Positions 8,757 to 17,323 of a stretch of DNA of 64,000 nt are shown in pieces (the first letter of the stretch is position 1; each line of letters starts with the position of its first letter). The stretch comes from Halomonas beimenensis. GTDB taxonomy: Bacteria; Pseudomonadota; Gammaproteobacteria; Pseudomonadales; Halomonadaceae. The notes under the pieces are model-generated. The model searched no databases and was not told the DNA's origin. It saw only the letters and a program-made list of their open reading frames with translations. Made by a program: the position numbers and the translations under genes. The stretch covers positions 868,001-932,000 of the forward strand of contig NZ_CP021435.1 in NCBI RefSeq assembly GCF_002549795.1. The letters are read 5' to 3'.

Positions 8757-8783
8757 AGAAGGCCCGCCGGTGGCGGGCCTTCT
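8757..8783. terminator. Bidirectional hairpin between lipoprotein and cold-shock genes
   Basis: AGAAGGCCCGCC (8757-8768) pairs perfectly with 8772-8783 around a 3-nt loop. The genes on both sides converge on it. Confidence 0.75.
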
Positions 8784-8825
8784 GCTTGGCGGTGCCGGTT
8801 CGACCGGCGACCGGGGCGCTCGAGC

Positions 8826-9032
8826 TTACTCGGTGACCCGGACGTTGGAGGCCTGAAGGCCTTTCTTGCCCTGGGTGACGTCGAAGGAGACCTTCTGGCC
8901 GTCCTGCAGGGACTTGAAGCCGTCAGCCTGAATCTCGGAGAAGTGCACGAAGAGGTCGTCACCGCCGTCTTCCGGCGAGATGAAACCATAGCCCTTGGTG
9001 TCGTTGAACCACTTGACAGTGCCAGTTGCCAT
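8826..9032 (-). CDS. Cold-shock-domain protein (CspA family)
   Basis: A 68-residue single cold-shock domain, the standard CspA length, which binds single-stranded RNA/DNA and melts RNA structure. Both RNA-binding motifs are intact: KGYGFI (RNP1) and DLFVHF (RNP2), following [13 protein letters not shown]. The ATG is preceded by TTAAGGA. About 150 nt of transcribed leader is predicted between the likely promoter and the start, as in cold-induced csp genes whose 5' leader acts as a thermosensor, but induction temperature cannot be inferred from sequence. Confidence 0.97.
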   Translation of the reverse strand: MATGTVKWFNDTKGYGFISPEDGGDDLFVHFSEIQADGFKSLQDGQKVSFDVTQGKKGLQASNVRVTE

Positions 9033-9194
9033 TGTCGATTTCCTTAACTAACTAGATGATGGTGCCAGGCCCGCCCGGTCGCCGACCGCGCGAACCCGTA
9101 GTGCGTGGGCAAGACAAGGAAGAAGTGCGCACCGGGTGTATCGAAGGAATCGAAGTACAACTGACGACTTTCTACTTGCTAACCAACGCAGCGG

Positions 9195-9223
9195 ATAGTG
9201 CATCAGCGCCAGGGTTGCGTCAA
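9195..9223 (-). promoter_or_regulatory. Cold-shock gene promoter with long 5' leader
   Basis: On the minus strand TTGACG (9223-9218), a 17-nt spacer and CACTAT (9200-9195) make a plausible sigma-70 promoter. Transcription from about 9188 would give a leader of roughly 155 nt before the ATG at 9032, typical of csp genes. No other coding evidence exists in 9033-9322. Confidence 0.5.
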
Positions 9224-9322
9224 CATCGTGGCGCAGGGAGACTGGTGCTTCCGCCCGCAAGGTCAATGTAGCCACAAAGCCCTCGGGCGTCCAGCGACCG
9301 AAACGGCTTAGACGAGACTCCC

Positions 9323-9748
9323 ATGACCCATACTCGCCTCGCTTCCCAGGACACCCACAGCAAGGTCGTCGGCTACCTGCTGTGGCTCTTCGGCTTCCTC
9401 GGTGCCCATCGCTTCTATTACGGCAAGCCGGTCACCGGGACGATCTGGTTCTTCACCCTGGGCCTGCTGGGCATCGGCTGGCTGATCGATCTCTTCCTGA
9501 TCCCGTCGATGGACCGCCAGGCCGACCTGCGCTTCCAGGCCGGGCCCACCAACTACACCCTGGCCTGGCTGCTGCTCACCTTCCTCGGGGTCTTCGGCGT
9601 GCACCGCTTCTACCTGGGCAAGTGGCTCACCGGGCTGCTCTACCTCTGCACCCTCGGACTCTTCGGCCTGGGCGTGCTCTACGACTTCTGGACGCTCAAC
9701 GACCAGATCTCCATGCGCCACGCCAAGCGCGGCATCTTCAACGGCTGA
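9323..9748 (+). CDS. Tandem TM2-domain membrane protein
   Basis: A 141-residue membrane protein made of two TM2 modules. Each has a helix ending in the signature G-[AV]-HRFY-[YL]-GK (near residues 27-35 and 91-99), a second helix with the T-x-G-L-[LF]-G-[IL]-G core, and a closing Asp (LIDLF, LYDFW). Single-module TM2 proteins are more common in bacteria; here the modules are duplicated head to tail. Function of the family is not established. It lies 9 nt before the LysE-type exporter gene, so the two are probably cotranscribed. Confidence 0.88.
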   Translation: MTHTRLASQDTHSKVVGYLLWLFGFLGAHRFYYGKPVTGTIWFFTLGLLGIGWLIDLFLIPSMDRQADLRFQAGPTNYTLAWLLLTFLGVFGVHRFYLGKWLTGLLYLCTLGLFGLGVLYDFWTLNDQISMRHAKRGIFNG

Positions 9749-9757
9749 GGGGCGGCG

Positions 9758-10402
9758 ATGCTGCTGGACGCCCAGTTCTGGCCCTTCCTGCTGGCCATCA
9801 CGCTGCTCAGCATCACCCCGGGGGTCGATACCCTGCTGGTGATCCGCAACACCGCCCGGGGCGGGGTTCGCGACGGCGTGGCGACCAGCCTGGCGATCTG
9901 TACCGGGCTCTTCGTGCATGCCGCCGTCTCGGCACTGGGCATCTCGTTGATCCTGCTGCAGTCGGCCTGGGCCTTCGCCGCCCTGAAGCTCGCCGGGGCC
10001 GGCTATCTGGTCTGGCTGGGGCTGGCCAGCCTGGGGGCCGTGCGTCGGGGGCAGGGGCTGCCGGTGGCGGGCCTGGCCACCGAGCGGCGGCAGGTGCCCC
10101 TGTGGCGCCCGCTACGCGAGGGCCTGCTCTCCAACGTGCTCAACCCCAAGACGGTGGTCTTCTACATGGCCTTCCTGCCCCAGTTCATCGCGCCCGGGGA
10201 CCCGGCGCTGGCCAAGTCGCTGTGGCTCGCCGGGGTGCACTTCCTGGTCGCCAACCTGTGGCAGATCGGCGTGGTCCTGATGGTGGGGCGTGCCGGCCGC
10301 TGGCTGGCGCGGCCGGCCGTGTCCCGTTGGCTGAACGGCGTCACCGGGGCGGTGCTGGTGGGGTTCGGCGCCAAGCTGGCGCTGACCCGCGCGCCCGGCT
10401 GA
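9758..10402 (+). CDS. LysE/RhtB family amino acid exporter
   Basis: A 214-residue inner membrane protein with about six helices. The N-terminal SITPGVDTLLVIRNTARGGVRDG matches the conserved P-G-P/V-[DN] loop of RhtB-type exporters, followed by GLFVHAAVSALGIS and the Lys/Asn loop LSNVLNPKTVVFYMAFLPQF, another strong family motif. These proteins export amino acids such as homoserine, threonine or leucine; the substrate cannot be assigned. It follows the TM2 gene and is convergent with slt. Confidence 0.9.
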   Translation: MLLDAQFWPFLLAITLLSITPGVDTLLVIRNTARGGVRDGVATSLAICTGLFVHAAVSALGISLILLQSAWAFAALKLAGAGYLVWLGLASLGAVRRGQGLPVAGLATERRQVPLWRPLREGLLSNVLNPKTVVFYMAFLPQFIAPGDPALAKSLWLAGVHFLVANLWQIGVVLMVGRAGRWLARPAVSRWLNGVTGAVLVGFGAKLALTRAPG

Positions 10403-10462
10403 CACCGGCAGCTAGAAGCCGGAAGGCAGCATGTTGCCCCCGAAGCTCAAGTCAAGGGGTTT

Positions 10463-10525
10463 CTTCCAGCTTCAAGCTTACGCCCGCGAAGCGGGCGATC
10501 TTCCGGCTCCCGGACGAAGTCCGGG
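10463..10525. repeat. Paired GAA-loop hairpins with AGCTT repeat
   Basis: Between convergent lysE-type and slt genes lie CGCCCGC-GAA-GCGGGCG (10481-10497) and CCCGGAC-GAA-GTCCGGG (10509-10525), flanked on the left by AGCTTCAAGCTTACG. The same AGCTT..AGCTTACG string recurs next to the lnt stop near 46918-46934, so this is a short dispersed intergenic repeat that may also terminate transcription. There is no T tract. Confidence 0.55.
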
Positions 10526-10534
10526 CTCTCCAGC

Positions 10535-12490
10535 TTAGTTCCTGGCCAGCAGGGAACCGTCGTAGCGCCCCTGACGCTCGGCCGGGGTCAGCAGCGCCAC
10601 CCCCGTGGTATCGCCGCCCTGGGCCAGGCTCTCGAAGATCACCCGATAGGCCAGCACCGCCTGGACGTACCGGCGGGTCTCGCGGAACGGGATGCTCTCG
10701 ACGAACAGGTCGAAGGCCTCGGGCGCCCGCTCCAGCCAGCGGTCGCCGCGATGGGGGCCGGCGTTGTAGGCCGCGGTCGCCGCCAGGCGGTTGCCCCCAT
10801 AGCGGTCGAGCATCTCGCCGATGTAGGCACTGCCCAGGCGGATGTTCACCGCCGGGTCGAGCACGCCGAAGCGTCCCGGGTCGGCCAGACCGAGGCGGCG
10901 GCTGACCTGGGCGGCGGTGCCCGGCATCAGTTGCATCAGCCCCCGGGCCCCGGCCGGAGACAGGGCCTCGGGATTGTAGGCACTTTCCCGCCGGGCGATG
11001 CCCATGAGCAGGTAAGGGTCCACCCCGTGGGTCTCGCCCCAGCGCAGGAAATCGCTTCGATAGGCCTCGGGGAAGCGCCATTCCAGGGCGTCCCACAGTT
11101 CGGCCGCGATGGTCGTCTGGACCAGGCGGGCGGGCCAGTCGCGGCGGGCCGCGTAGTCGGCCAGGGCCATGGCCTGACCGGGCGTGGCCCGGGCCGCCGC
11201 GGCGTACCACTCGCTGCTGGCCAGCCCCGGCTCGCCGATGCGCAGCAGCGCCTCGGCACGGCGCACCGCGGGCAGGGCGGCGATCTCGCGGCGGCTGGCC
11301 TCGTCGACGACGGTCGAGGCGCGGTTCAGGGCATAGGGCCGGCCCAGGCGGTCGGCGGCGGCGAAGCCGAAGAAGCTACGCTGGAGGGCCGCCCGTGCAT
11401 AGGCCACCTCTGCGGCGGCCGTGTCCCCCAACTGCTCCAGGGCCCGGGCCTGCCAGTACTGCCAGCGTGCCTCGTCGCGCTCGGCCTCGGGGAGCCGGGA
11501 CACCCAGTCGAGTACCCCCCGCCAGTCCCGATCGCCCAGGGCGACCCGGATGCGCAGCGCGGTCAGCTCCGAGTCGTCCAGCCGTGGCAGCACGCCGTCG
11601 ACCCAGCCGCGGTTCTGCTCGATGTCGCGAACCAGCGAGTAGAAGGCCAGGTCGCGTTCGATGGCCGAGCGGTGTCCGGCCGCGAGGTCCACATGTGGCG
11701 CCACCTTGCGCCAGGCCTCCAGGGCCGCCTCGGTGTCGGCGCGGGTGAAGCCGTGCATGGTGGCGGCGAACAGGGCGCCGCTGCCCCGGCAGTCCGGGCC
11801 CAGGCAGGCGGGCACCCGGGTGATCGCCGCGAAGTCGCCCCGCAGGCGGTCCAGGGCCGCCCGGGCATCGTTCCAGTCGTTGCCGAGCAGCCCCCCGAGG
11901 TAGGCGACCATGCCCGTCTCGCCGTCCCGCCAGGCCAGGGTCAGGCGTTCCCAGATCTCGTCGGGGCCGATCTCGCCCCTAGCCCGAAGCGTCGCGAAGA
12001 GGGGGTCGCAGGCGTCCGGCTGGGACCGGCCGACCCGCCACAGCGCACGGCCCCCCTCGGCGGCGGCGGCCGGGTCCGCACCGAGCAGGGCGGTGTAGTA
12101 GTGGCAGCGGCGCTCCGCGCCGCGGGGCTCGCCGTCCGCGACGGCCAGCAGGCGCTCGTGGCGCCCGGCCTCGCCGTAGGCGGAGATGGCCTGGCCGCGC
12201 ATCCAGCCGGCCAGGGGGGAATCGGCATGGCGCCCGAGGAAGGCCTGCACCTCGTCCGGCGTGGCCGCGGGCAGGCGGGCCTTGAGGCGGTGATAGTCGA
12301 CGTAGCCGACCAGCACATGATCGGCGATGGCGGTCCGATCGATGGCCTGCCATTGATGGTTTCGGGCCGCCTGGAGGGCATCGCGCAGGGCCCCGTCGCC
12401 GGCCTGCGCCTGGCCGGCCAGGGGCAGGCAGAGCAGGGCGGCGCTCAGCAGGGGCTTCCAGCGGGGGAGGAAGGGGAACCTTGTCGTCAT
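10535..12490 (-). CDS. slt: Soluble lytic murein transglycosylase (Slt70 type)
   Basis: A 651-residue periplasmic peptidoglycan-cleaving enzyme that releases 1,6-anhydromuropeptides. A Sec signal peptide (RWKPLLSAALLCLPLAGQAQA) is followed by the long alpha-helical U/L-shaped ring domain (to about residue 460) and the lysozyme-like catalytic domain. Catalytic Glu502 lies in IARRESAYNPEALSPAGARG, with GLMQLMPGTA after it and AYNAGPHR further on, all standard Slt motifs. Length agrees with E. coli Slt70. I chose the ATG at 12490, preceded by GTGAGGCGCCC; the longer in-frame start would bury the signal peptide. It is monocistronic and convergent with the LysE-type gene. Confidence 0.95.
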   Translation of the reverse strand: MTTRFPFLPRWKPLLSAALLCLPLAGQAQAGDGALRDALQAARNHQWQAIDRTAIADHVLVGYVDYHRLKARLPAATPDEVQAFLGRHADSPLAGWMRGQAISAYGEAGRHERLLAVADGEPRGAERRCHYYTALLGADPAAAAEGGRALWRVGRSQPDACDPLFATLRARGEIGPDEIWERLTLAWRDGETGMVAYLGGLLGNDWNDARAALDRLRGDFAAITRVPACLGPDCRGSGALFAATMHGFTRADTEAALEAWRKVAPHVDLAAGHRSAIERDLAFYSLVRDIEQNRGWVDGVLPRLDDSELTALRIRVALGDRDWRGVLDWVSRLPEAERDEARWQYWQARALEQLGDTAAAEVAYARAALQRSFFGFAAADRLGRPYALNRASTVVDEASRREIAALPAVRRAEALLRIGEPGLASSEWYAAAARATPGQAMALADYAARRDWPARLVQTTIAAELWDALEWRFPEAYRSDFLRWGETHGVDPYLLMGIARRESAYNPEALSPAGARGLMQLMPGTAAQVSRRLGLADPGRFGVLDPAVNIRLGSAYIGEMLDRYGGNRLAATAAYNAGPHRGDRWLERAPEAFDLFVESIPFRETRRYVQAVLAYRVIFESLAQGGDTTGVALLTPAERQGRYDGSLLARN

Positions 12491-12645
12491 GGGCGCCTCA
12501 CCGGGTCGCGAAAGGAGAGCGATGTGTCCATGGTCGCCCATGGATCGGCGCTTGAGTAGTGTCGCCGTCCGCCGACGGCTGGCGTCTCGCCTGCGCTAGC
12601 GTCATCCTTTAGCCTGCCCCTTCCTCGACGGCACGGAGAATCCCC

Positions 12646-12975
12646 ATGGCCGGTCTCGATGGCCTGACCCTGCTGCAACGCCTGAAACGGCGTGCCGGCG
12701 CCCTCGGCCAGATGCGTCGGGCGCTGAGGCTGTTCGCGCCGATGCTGGCGGACGTGATCCGCGGCCGCTACCGGCCCGTGCCCTGGCCGGCGATGGGCTG
12801 GATGCTGGCGGCCCTGGCCTACCTGGTGTCGCCGCTCGACCTGGTCCCCGACGTCCTGCTGGTGCTGGGGCTGGCGGACGACCTGGTGATCGTCGGCTGG
12901 TTGCTGACCCGGGTCGACCGTGCCCTGGCGGACTACCGGGCCTGGCGGGACGCCGCCTCGGTCCCGCGGCGCTGA
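12646..12975 (+). CDS. YkvA family (DUF1232) membrane protein
   Basis: A 109-residue protein with the YkvA/DUF1232 core: AALAYLVSPLDLVPD followed by LGLADDLVIVGWLLTRV, the invariant S-P-[IL]-D-L-[IV]-P-D and G-x-x-D-D motifs. Two hydrophobic helices bracket the acidic loop. The N-terminal 45 residues are basic. Function is unknown in the family. It is isolated, with 155 nt of featureless sequence to slt and 95 nt to the thioesterase pair. Confidence 0.85.
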   Translation: MAGLDGLTLLQRLKRRAGALGQMRRALRLFAPMLADVIRGRYRPVPWPAMGWMLAALAYLVSPLDLVPDVLLVLGLADDLVIVGWLLTRVDRALADYRAWRDAASVPRR

Positions 12976-13008
12976 GCATTGCCAGGGAACCGTGAGTCGG
13001 CTAGATTG

Positions 13009-13024
13009 AGTCAAACGTTTGACT
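13009..13024. promoter_or_regulatory. Perfect 16-bp operator-like palindrome upstream of thioesterase pair
   Basis: AGTCAAACGTTTGACT is self-complementary over all 16 bases and lies 47 nt before the first thioesterase start. The CAAAC/GTTTG half-sites resemble those bound by TetR-type fatty-acid regulators such as PsrA, although without that protein's usual spacer. A 13/16 match recurs at 31999-32014 upstream of pntA. Confidence 0.45.
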
Positions 13025-13070
13025 ATTTGGTGCCGGCGTTCGCCGGCGTCTTCCTGCCCCGAGGTGGTCC

Positions 13071-13568
13071 ATGTCCTCCGGCCCCGTGCCCAGCCCCGAA
13101 GAATGGCGTCGTGCCCTGCAGCGCTTCGCCGATGCCGTCCCCCATACCCGCGAACTCGGCCTGGAGGTCCTCTCGGCCGGGCCCGAGGGCGTGCGCCTGC
13201 GCCTGCCCTGGCACGCGGACCTGCTGGGCGACGAGGTCAGGGGGCTGGTCCATGGCGGCCTGCTGACCATGCTGCTGGACACCGCCTGCGGCTCGGCGGT
13301 GCTGCCGGCCCTGCCCGAGCCCGAGGTGTGCCCGACCCTGGACCTGAGGGTCGACCACTACCGCCCCGCCGTGGCGGGCCGGGCGATCCTCGCCGAGGCC
13401 CGGACCGTATCGGTGAGCGCCTCGGTGGTCTTCACCGAGGGCAGGCTGTGGCAGGAGGCGGGGCGGCCGGTGGCCCGGGGCATCGCCAACTTCGCGCGCC
13501 TGGGTCAGCGCAACACCCCGCCGGATTTCAAGGCGGCGCTCTTCGCCGGGGAGGACGGCCATGCGTGA
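13071..13568 (+). CDS. PaaI-type hotdog-fold thioesterase (first of pair)
   Basis: A 165-residue acyl-CoA thioesterase-like protein of the hotdog superfamily, PaaI branch. The central helix motif LVHGGLLTMLLDTACGSAVL (HGG followed by an acidic residue, D near 72) is the active-site helix of the group, and DLRVDHYRPAVAGR supplies the next strand. Its stop overlaps the start of a second, related thioesterase by 8 nt, so the two are translated together and may form a heteromer. Substrate unknown; a fatty acyl or aromatic acyl thioester is likely. A palindromic operator precedes the pair. Confidence 0.85.
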   Translation: MSSGPVPSPEEWRRALQRFADAVPHTRELGLEVLSAGPEGVRLRLPWHADLLGDEVRGLVHGGLLTMLLDTACGSAVLPALPEPEVCPTLDLRVDHYRPAVAGRAILAEARTVSVSASVVFTEGRLWQEAGRPVARGIANFARLGQRNTPPDFKAALFAGEDGHA

Positions 13569-14025
13569 TGGCTTCATCGATGCCGAATGGCTGGCCCGCA
13601 CCCGGGAGGAGGGGGACGTGGCGGCCTGGCTGGAGCGGATCCCCTATGCCCGGCGCATCGGCGTCTCGGCCGCCCCGGCCGAGGACGGCGAGGGACTGAT
13701 CTTTCGCCTGGCCCCGCACCGGAGCAATGTCGGCAACCCGCTGCTGCCGGCCCTGCACGGCGGGGTGGTGGCGGCGTTCATGGAGACCGCCGCGACCCTG
13801 GACCTGATGCTGGCCACCCGGGAACCGCGGCTACCGCGGATCGTCGATGCGTCCATCGACTACCTGCGGACGCCCCGGGTGGTCCCGACCCTGGCCCGCT
13901 GCGAGCTGCTGCGCGAGGGACGGCGGCTGGCCAACGTCCGGGTGCACGCCTGGCAGGACACCGAGGACGCCCCGGTGGCCACCGCCCGCCTGCACTTCGT
14001 GCTCGGCGAGCCCGGCAACGCTTGA
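13561..14025 (+). CDS. PaaI-type hotdog-fold thioesterase (second of pair)
   Basis: A 154-residue paralogue of the preceding thioesterase. The active-site helix is ALHGGVVAAFMETAATLDLML (HGG then Glu), with the strand DASIDYLRTPR following, so both copies retain the conserved residues but carry different acids (Asp in the first, Glu here). Translation is coupled through an 8-nt overlap with the upstream gene. Its own stop codon lies inside the -35 element of the htpG heat-shock promoter. Confidence 0.85.
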   Translation: MRDGFIDAEWLARTREEGDVAAWLERIPYARRIGVSAAPAEDGEGLIFRLAPHRSNVGNPLLPALHGGVVAAFMETAATLDLMLATREPRLPRIVDASIDYLRTPRVVPTLARCELLREGRRLANVRVHAWQDTEDAPVATARLHFVLGEPGNA

Positions 14026-14048
14026 AAAAGTTCGACCGGTCCCCATAT
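14021..14048 (+). promoter_or_regulatory. Sigma-32 promoter of htpG
   Basis: CTTGAAA (14021-14027), a 13-nt spacer and CCCCATAT (14041-14048) match the sigma-32 consensus CTTGAAA / CCCCATNT at every defined position. The -35 overlaps the TGA of the upstream thioesterase (14023-14025). Confidence 0.88.
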
Positions 14049-14114
14049 CGACGGAAGCCAAGCAACCGGTGGCCCGTCGCCACCGCCGACACGTCGACAA
14101 GGGGTCCGTAAGAC

Positions 14115-16019
14115 ATGACCACTGCCACCCGTGAAGAGACCCTCGGCTTCCAGACCGAGGTCAAGCAACTCCTTCACCTGATGATCCATTCCCTGTACTC
14201 CAACAGGGAGATCTTCCTGCGCGAGCTCATCTCCAATGCCGCCGACGCCTGCGACAAGCTGCGCTATGCGGCGCTGGACAACGACGCCATCTACGAGGGC
14301 GACAGCGAACTGCGCATCGAGATCGAGCACGATGCCGAGGCCGGCACCGTCACCGTGCGCGACAACGGCATTGGCATGACCCGCGACGAGGTGATCGAGA
14401 ACCTGGGCACCATCGCCAGAAGCGGCACCGCCGAGTTCCTCAAGCAGCTCACCGGGGAACAGCAGAAGGACGCCAAGCTGATCGGCCAGTTCGGGGTCGG
14501 TTTCTACTCCGGGTTCATCGTCGCCGACGAGGTCACGGTGCGCACCCGCAAGGCGGGCACCGAGCAGGCCGAGGGCGTCGAATGGCACTCCCAGGGCGAG
14601 GGCGAGTTCACCGTGGCCGACGTCGAGCGCGAGGCCCACGGCACCGAGATCGTCCTGCACCTCAAGGAGGATGCCCGGGAGTTCGCCGACGACTTCCGTC
14701 TCCAGAGCCTGGTGCGCAAGTACTCCGACCACATCGAGGTGCCGGTGCGCATGCCCAGGGTCGAGACGGCCAAGGACGAGGACGGCAACGACATCGAGGG
14801 CGGCGAGACCGTCACCTGGGAGACCGTCAACGAGGCCACGGCCCTGTGGGTGCGGCCCAAGAGCGAGATCACCGACGACGAGTACAAGGCCTTCTACAAG
14901 CACGTGGCCCACGACTTCAGCGACCCGCTGACCTGGAGCCACAACAAGGTCGAGGGCAAGCTCGAGTACACCAGCCTGCTCTACGTGCCGGGCCGGGCGC
15001 CCTTCGACCTGTACGAGCGCGACGGCGCCCGGGGGGTGAAGCTCTACGTCCAGCGCGTCTTCATCATGGACGACGCCGAGCAGTTCCTGCCGCTCTACCT
15101 GCGCTTCATCAAGGGCGTGCTGGACACCCGCGACCTGTCGCTGAACGTCTCCCGCGAGCTGCTGCAGCAGGATCCCAAGGTCGAGAAGATCAAGTCGGCG
15201 CTGACCAAGCGCGCCCTGGACATGCTCAAGAAGCTGGCCAAGGACGACGAGGCCTACCAGACCTTCTGGAACACCTTCGGGGCCGTGCTCAAGGAAGGCC
15301 CGGCGGAGGACTACGCCAACCGCGAGAAGATCGCGGGGCTGCTGCGCTTCTCCACCACCCACACCGACAGCGCCACCCAGGACCAGTCCCTGGCCGACTA
15401 CGTGTCGCGCATGAAGGAAGGCCAGGAGAAGATCTACTACATCGTCGCCGACGGCTTCAACGCGGCCAAGTCCAGCCCGCACCTGGAGATCTTCCGCAAG
15501 AAGGGCATCGAGGTGCTGCTGCTCCACGACCGCATCGACGAGTGGCTGATGAGCCACCTCACCGAGTTCGAGGGCAAGCGCTTCGTCGACGTGGCCAAGG
15601 GCGAGCTCGACCTCGGCGAGATCGAGGGCGAGGAGGAGAAGAAGGCCCAGGAGGAGACCGCCAAGGCCAAGGAGGACCTGGTCAAGCGCGTCAAGGAGGG
15701 CCTCGGCGAGGAGGTCCAGGAGGTCAAGGTGACCCATCGCCTCACCGACTCCCCGGCCTGCGTGGTGCTGCCCGAGCACGAGATGGGCTTCCAGATGCGC
15801 CGCATCATGGAGGCCGCCGGCCAGAAGCTGCCGGAGGTCAAGCCGATCCTCGAGCTCAATCCCGAGCACGCCCTTGTGGCGCGCCTCGAGGCCGCCGAGG
15901 GCGAGGGCTTCGCGGACCTGGCGCACATCCTGCTCGACCAGGCGATCATCGCCGAGGGCGGCCACCTCGACGACCCGGCCGACTACGTGCGGCGCCTCAA
16001 CGCCCTGTTGAGCGCCTGA
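14115..16019 (+). CDS. htpG: Molecular chaperone HtpG (Hsp90)
   Basis: A 634-residue bacterial Hsp90, full length. The GHKL ATPase domain shows [20 protein letters not shown] and [11 protein letters not shown] in order within the first 140 residues; the middle domain contains [22 protein letters not shown] and the catalytic-loop Arg; the C-terminal dimerisation domain ends with the usual [13 protein letters not shown]. It refolds or protects client proteins in the cytoplasm using ATP. Heat control is explicit from the consensus sigma-32 promoter 66 nt upstream. It ends at paired hairpins shared with the convergent gntR-type gene. Confidence 0.98.
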   Translation: MTTATREETLGFQTEVKQLLHLMIHSLYSNREIFLRELISNAADACDKLRYAALDNDAIYEGDSELRIEIEHDAEAGTVTVRDNGIGMTRDEVIENLGTIARSGTAEFLKQLTGEQQKDAKLIGQFGVGFYSGFIVADEVTVRTRKAGTEQAEGVEWHSQGEGEFTVADVEREAHGTEIVLHLKEDAREFADDFRLQSLVRKYSDHIEVPVRMPRVETAKDEDGNDIEGGETVTWETVNEATALWVRPKSEITDDEYKAFYKHVAHDFSDPLTWSHNKVEGKLEYTSLLYVPGRAPFDLYERDGARGVKLYVQRVFIMDDAEQFLPLYLRFIKGVLDTRDLSLNVSRELLQQDPKVEKIKSALTKRALDMLKKLAKDDEAYQTFWNTFGAVLKEGPAEDYANREKIAGLLRFSTTHTDSATQDQSLADYVSRMKEGQEKIYYIVADGFNAAKSSPHLEIFRKKGIEVLLLHDRIDEWLMSHLTEFEGKRFVDVAKGELDLGEIEGEEEKKAQEETAKAKEDLVKRVKEGLGEEVQEVKVTHRLTDSPACVVLPEHEMGFQMRRIMEAAGQKLPEVKPILELNPEHALVARLEAAEGEGFADLAHILLDQAIIAEGGHLDDPADYVRRLNALLSA

Positions 16020-16035
16020 TCCCTTCCCGCTGACC

Positions 16036-16091
16036 GACGCCGGCCCGGACCGGCGTCCCTTCCCTGCCGGCCGCCCTTCGAGGCGGCCGGC
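16036..16091. terminator. Two hairpins between convergent htpG and suyR-type regulator
   Basis: GACGCCGG/CCGGCGTC (16036-16057, 8-bp stem) is followed by GCCGGCCGCC/GGCGGCCGGC (16066-16091, 10-bp stem with CTTCGA loop). The second is symmetric enough to act in both directions. Confidence 0.65.
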
Positions 16092-16097
16092 CTGCGT

Positions 16098-16823
16098 TCA
16101 CAGCTCGTTCAGATAGCAATGCCGTTGGGTCTCGCAGCGCGAGACGCGGTACTCCAGCGCCTGCCCCTGCAGGTCCCGGGCGATGCGCCGAATCTCCAGC
16201 AACGGCGTTCCCGGCGCGACCTTGAGTACCTCCTCTTCCGTCGGGCTCGCGGTGACCGCGAACAGCCGCTCCTCTGCCTTGGCCACGCTCTGGCCGAAGC
16301 GCTGCTGGTAGAGCTGGTAGAGGGTGTTGGGCAGGGTCGCCGGCTCCTGCTCCAGGGCCGGGAATCGCTCGGCTGCGACCACCAGGTCCTCCAGCAGGGC
16401 CGGGGCCTCGTCCAGGTCGCGCACCCGCCGGATGTGCACCACCGCCTCGCCTTCCTCGATCCCCAGCGCCTCGGCTTCGTCCCGACTGGCCGCCCGGCAG
16501 TCTCGTGCCAGCACCCGTGAGATCGGCAGGGAGCGGGTGCCGTCCAGATGTACCAGGTGAAAGAACTGGAACAGCGAGCGGTCGCTGTCGTGGGTGGCGA
16601 CCACCGTGCCCTTGCCCTGGTGCCGGATCACCACGTGCTCGCTGGCCAGGGCGGCCAGCGCCTTGCGCAGGGTACCCACGCTGACCCCGTACTCCTTGGC
16701 CAGGGCCGACTCGCTGGGGATGAAGGTGCCCGGTGGCCACTCTCCCGCCACGATGCGCGACAACAGGGCGTCCTTGATCTGCTGGTAGAGCGGGCGATAG
16801 CTGGGCGTCAGTGGTTGGTTCAT
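16098..16823 (-). CDS. suyR: GntR/HutC family regulator of the sulfolactate operon (SuyR-like)
   Basis: A 241-residue transcription factor. Residues 10-75 form the GntR winged helix (PLYQQIKDALLSRIVAGEWPPGTFIPSE, then SVGTLRKALAALASEHVVIRHQGKGTVV), and residues 95-235 a UTRA effector domain. It is divergent from suyA, with a palindrome over the likely suyA -10, which is the usual arrangement for a local repressor relieved by the pathway substrate. The symbol is assigned by context and by analogy to sulfolactate clusters of Chromohalobacter; the effector, presumably sulfolactate, is inference. Confidence 0.8.
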   Translation of the reverse strand: MNQPLTPSYRPLYQQIKDALLSRIVAGEWPPGTFIPSESALAKEYGVSVGTLRKALAALASEHVVIRHQGKGTVVATHDSDRSLFQFFHLVHLDGTRSLPISRVLARDCRAASRDEAEALGIEEGEAVVHIRRVRDLDEAPALLEDLVVAAERFPALEQEPATLPNTLYQLYQQRFGQSVAKAEERLFAVTASPTEEEVLKVAPGTPLLEIRRIARDLQGQALEYRVSRCETQRHCYLNEL

Positions 16824-16903
16824 GGCGATTCCTATCGAGGGTTACCGGAAGACAGGTAACGATTCGCGTCCTGGCTGCCTCTCGAGTATAGCGAAAAATC
16901 CTC

Positions 16904-16943
16904 TATATGACTCTTGACCATCCTATGTTATATGTCATATACA
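16904..16943 (+). promoter_or_regulatory. suyA promoter with overlapping inverted-repeat operator
   Basis: TTGACC (16914-16919), an 18-nt spacer and TATACA (16938-16943) give a sigma-70 promoter. TATATGTCATATA (16929-16941) is a perfect 13-bp odd palindrome overlapping the -10, and its half-site recurs as TATATGAC at 16904-16911 just upstream of the -35. This fits repression by the divergent GntR protein. Confidence 0.55.
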
Positions 16944-17036
16944 TGAGTTGAGGCGTCAGGGGATCCGGTTCATCAGGGCTTGTCTTCGGGCCGGGATCGA
17001 GACAACACCAACAACCTCGAGAGAGGAGAGGACATC

Positions 17037-17321
17037 ATGAGCATCGACTTCGTAGTGCATGATGCCGACGACAGCGTCGGCGTCGCGGTGGTCGAGGGCA
17101 TTCAGGCGGGACAGGAGTTGACCGGCTGGGTGATGGAGGAGGACCAGATCATCACCTGCCAGGTGAGCGACCCCATTCCCATCGGTCACAAGCTGGCGAT
17201 CCGCGACCTCGCGGAGGGCGACACCGTCATCAAATACGGCGTCGACATCGGTCGCGTGGTCCAGCCGATCGGCAAGGGTGAGCACCTGCACGTCCACAAC
17301 GTCAAGACCAAGAGGTGGTAA
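17037..17321 (+). CDS. suyA: (2R)-sulfolactate sulfo-lyase, small (SAF-domain) subunit
   Basis: A 94-residue SAF-domain protein related to the N-terminal part of altronate dehydratase (UxaA). With the large subunit it splits (R)-sulfolactate into pyruvate and sulfite. The fold signature is visible in [25 protein letters not shown] and the [23 protein letters not shown] core. The start at 17037 has GAGAGGAGAGGACATC before it. It is 2 nt from suyB and first in the operon. Assignment to SuyA rather than a sugar-acid dehydratase rests on the neighbours (slc-type transporter, two sulfolactate dehydrogenase types); sequence alone gives only UxaA-family. Confidence 0.85.
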   Translation: MSIDFVVHDADDSVGVAVVEGIQAGQELTGWVMEEDQIITCQVSDPIPIGHKLAIRDLAEGDTVIKYGVDIGRVVQPIGKGEHLHVHNVKTKRW

Positions 17322-17323
17322 CG

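Noticed and set aside
9048..9275. 75-residue minus-strand ORF upstream of the cold-shock gene
   Set aside because: It coincides with the predicted 5' leader of the csp transcript, has no ribosome-binding site and no family features.
13860..15965. 701-residue minus-strand ORF opposite htpG
   Set aside because: Shadow of htpG; repetitive LGLLL-type composition and no motif.
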